Part shown: positions 63,646-64,000 of the stretch, piece after piece
How positions within the stretch are numbered: the stretch's first letter is position 1
Layout: each line of letters begins with the position of its first letter
Source of the DNA: JAGRGG01 sp965217265
Lineage (GTDB): Bacteria > Pseudomonadota > Alphaproteobacteria > Geminicoccales > Geminicoccaceae
Assembly: GCA_965217265.1 (NCBI GenBank)
Contig: CBDCHP010000002.1
Coordinates: 89,947 to 153,946 of the forward strand
Length of the DNA: 64,000 nt
Reading direction: 5' to 3'
The notes under the pieces: model-generated
Seen by the model: the letters and a program-made list of their open reading frames with translations, nothing else
Databases searched by the model: none
What the model was told of the DNA's origin: nothing
Made by a program: the position numbers and the translations under genes

Positions 63646-64000
63646 ATGGGCCAGAGCGCCGACACCAACCGCCGCTACGTCCTGGCCGAGCGGCCGCGCG
63701 GCGAGCCGACGGCGGGCACGCTGCGGCTGGAGAAGACCGACGTGCCGCAACCGGGCGAGGGGCAGATGCTCGTGCGCACCGTCTACCTGTCGCTCGACCC
63801 CTACATGCGCGGCCGGATGAGCGACGCCGCGTCCTACGCCGAGCCGGTGGCGATCGACGACGTCATGGTCGGCGGCACCGTCGGCCGCGTTGTCGCCTCG
63901 AACCTGGACGGGTTCGAGGCGGGCGACTGGGTGTTGGGCTTCAACGGCTGGCAGGACTACGCGCTCTCGGACGGGAAGGGCGTCACCAAGCTGGACGAGG
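63646..64000 (+). CDS. Zinc-independent MDR reductase, N-terminal part
   Basis: The first 118 residues of a medium-chain reductase: RYVLAERPRGEPTAGTLRLE, VRTVYLSLDPYMRGRM and GGTVGRVVASNLDGFEAGDW, as in CurA/leukotriene-B4 dehydrogenase-type NADP-dependent alkenal/one oxidoreductases. The gene continues beyond the window. It is divergent from the esterase gene, with GAGGGAAG before the ATG. Confidence 0.88.
   Translation, partial: MGQSADTNRRYVLAERPRGEPTAGTLRLEKTDVPQPGEGQMLVRTVYLSLDPYMRGRMSDAASYAEPVAIDDVMVGGTVGRVVASNLDGFEAGDWVLGFNGWQDYALSDGKGVTKLDE

Overview
The window is G+C-rich DNA from what looks like an alphaproteobacterium, probably free-living and Rhodospirillales-like. The support is gene content, not a phylogeny: DUF1127 small proteins, an erythrin-VIT1 protein (MbfA), IorAB-type molybdenum dehydrogenase, TRAP transport, a GFA-family protein, an aliphatic/aromatic amine dehydrogenase (mau) operon and several toxin-antitoxin (TA) modules. 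No tRNA, rRNA or CRISPR array was seen.

Layout. 1-0.9 kb: end of a sensor kinase and its OmpR-type regulator. 1.0-4.3 kb: compact TTQ amine dehydrogenase operon mauB-mauE-mauD-mauA-cytochrome c. 4.4-14 kb: acetyltransferase, SPL-like radical SAM enzyme, SAF-domain oxidoreductase, secreted VWA/RTX protein, mbfA with a cytochrome b561, and an M20 peptidase. 14-17.2 kb: duplicated DUF1127 gene pairs, a broken TA module and an IS fragment. 17.5-27.5 kb: MATE pump, FAS1/PRC protein, SGNH esterase, vapBC, a broken PepSY gene, a MOSC protein, iorAB and a flavoprotein. 27.7-33.6 kb: GH26-like hydrolase, Na+/solute symporter with small partner, M20D amidohydrolase, psiE, methyltransferase. 33.6-45.3 kb: two broken TA modules, a frameshifted hydrolase, a D-threonine-aldolase-like enzyme, a hybrid kinase split by a stop codon, a methanethiol-oxidase-like protein with a ferredoxin, then a gene graveyard (cydB relic, two higBA relics, parDE with a slipped 5-bp repeat). 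45.3-46 kb: an AT-rich orphan gene. 46-56 kb: ABC exporter, aldo/keto reductase, hydroxyacid dehydrogenase, a MauE/DoxX-like protein divergent from a CsoR-type regulator, an enolase-superfamily enzyme and a BCCT transporter. 56-64 kb: orphan parD, an IS5-family element, a lyase plus TRAP operon, a carboxylesterase and the start of a reductase.

The most striking feature is a family of thirteen roughly 133-152 bp imperfect palindromes (A-M) spread through intergenic spaces. They share TGAACGC...GCGTTCA ends, pyrimidine/purine-rich inner arms and a hairpin core. Several supply the stop codon of the neighbouring gene. Each arm resembles an intrinsic terminator, so the family may be mobile, bidirectional transcription-insulating elements. 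Two other structured repeats are present: a REP-like family with a CCCCCGA/TCGGGGG stem, and a 58-60 bp three-hairpin element inserted twice in the same transposase gene, in frame but carrying a stop.

The window is rich in gene decay. Of seven TA modules or relics only vapBC looks intact, and in four the antitoxin is kept while the toxin is broken or missing. Some one-base defects could be assembly errors and should be checked against reads.
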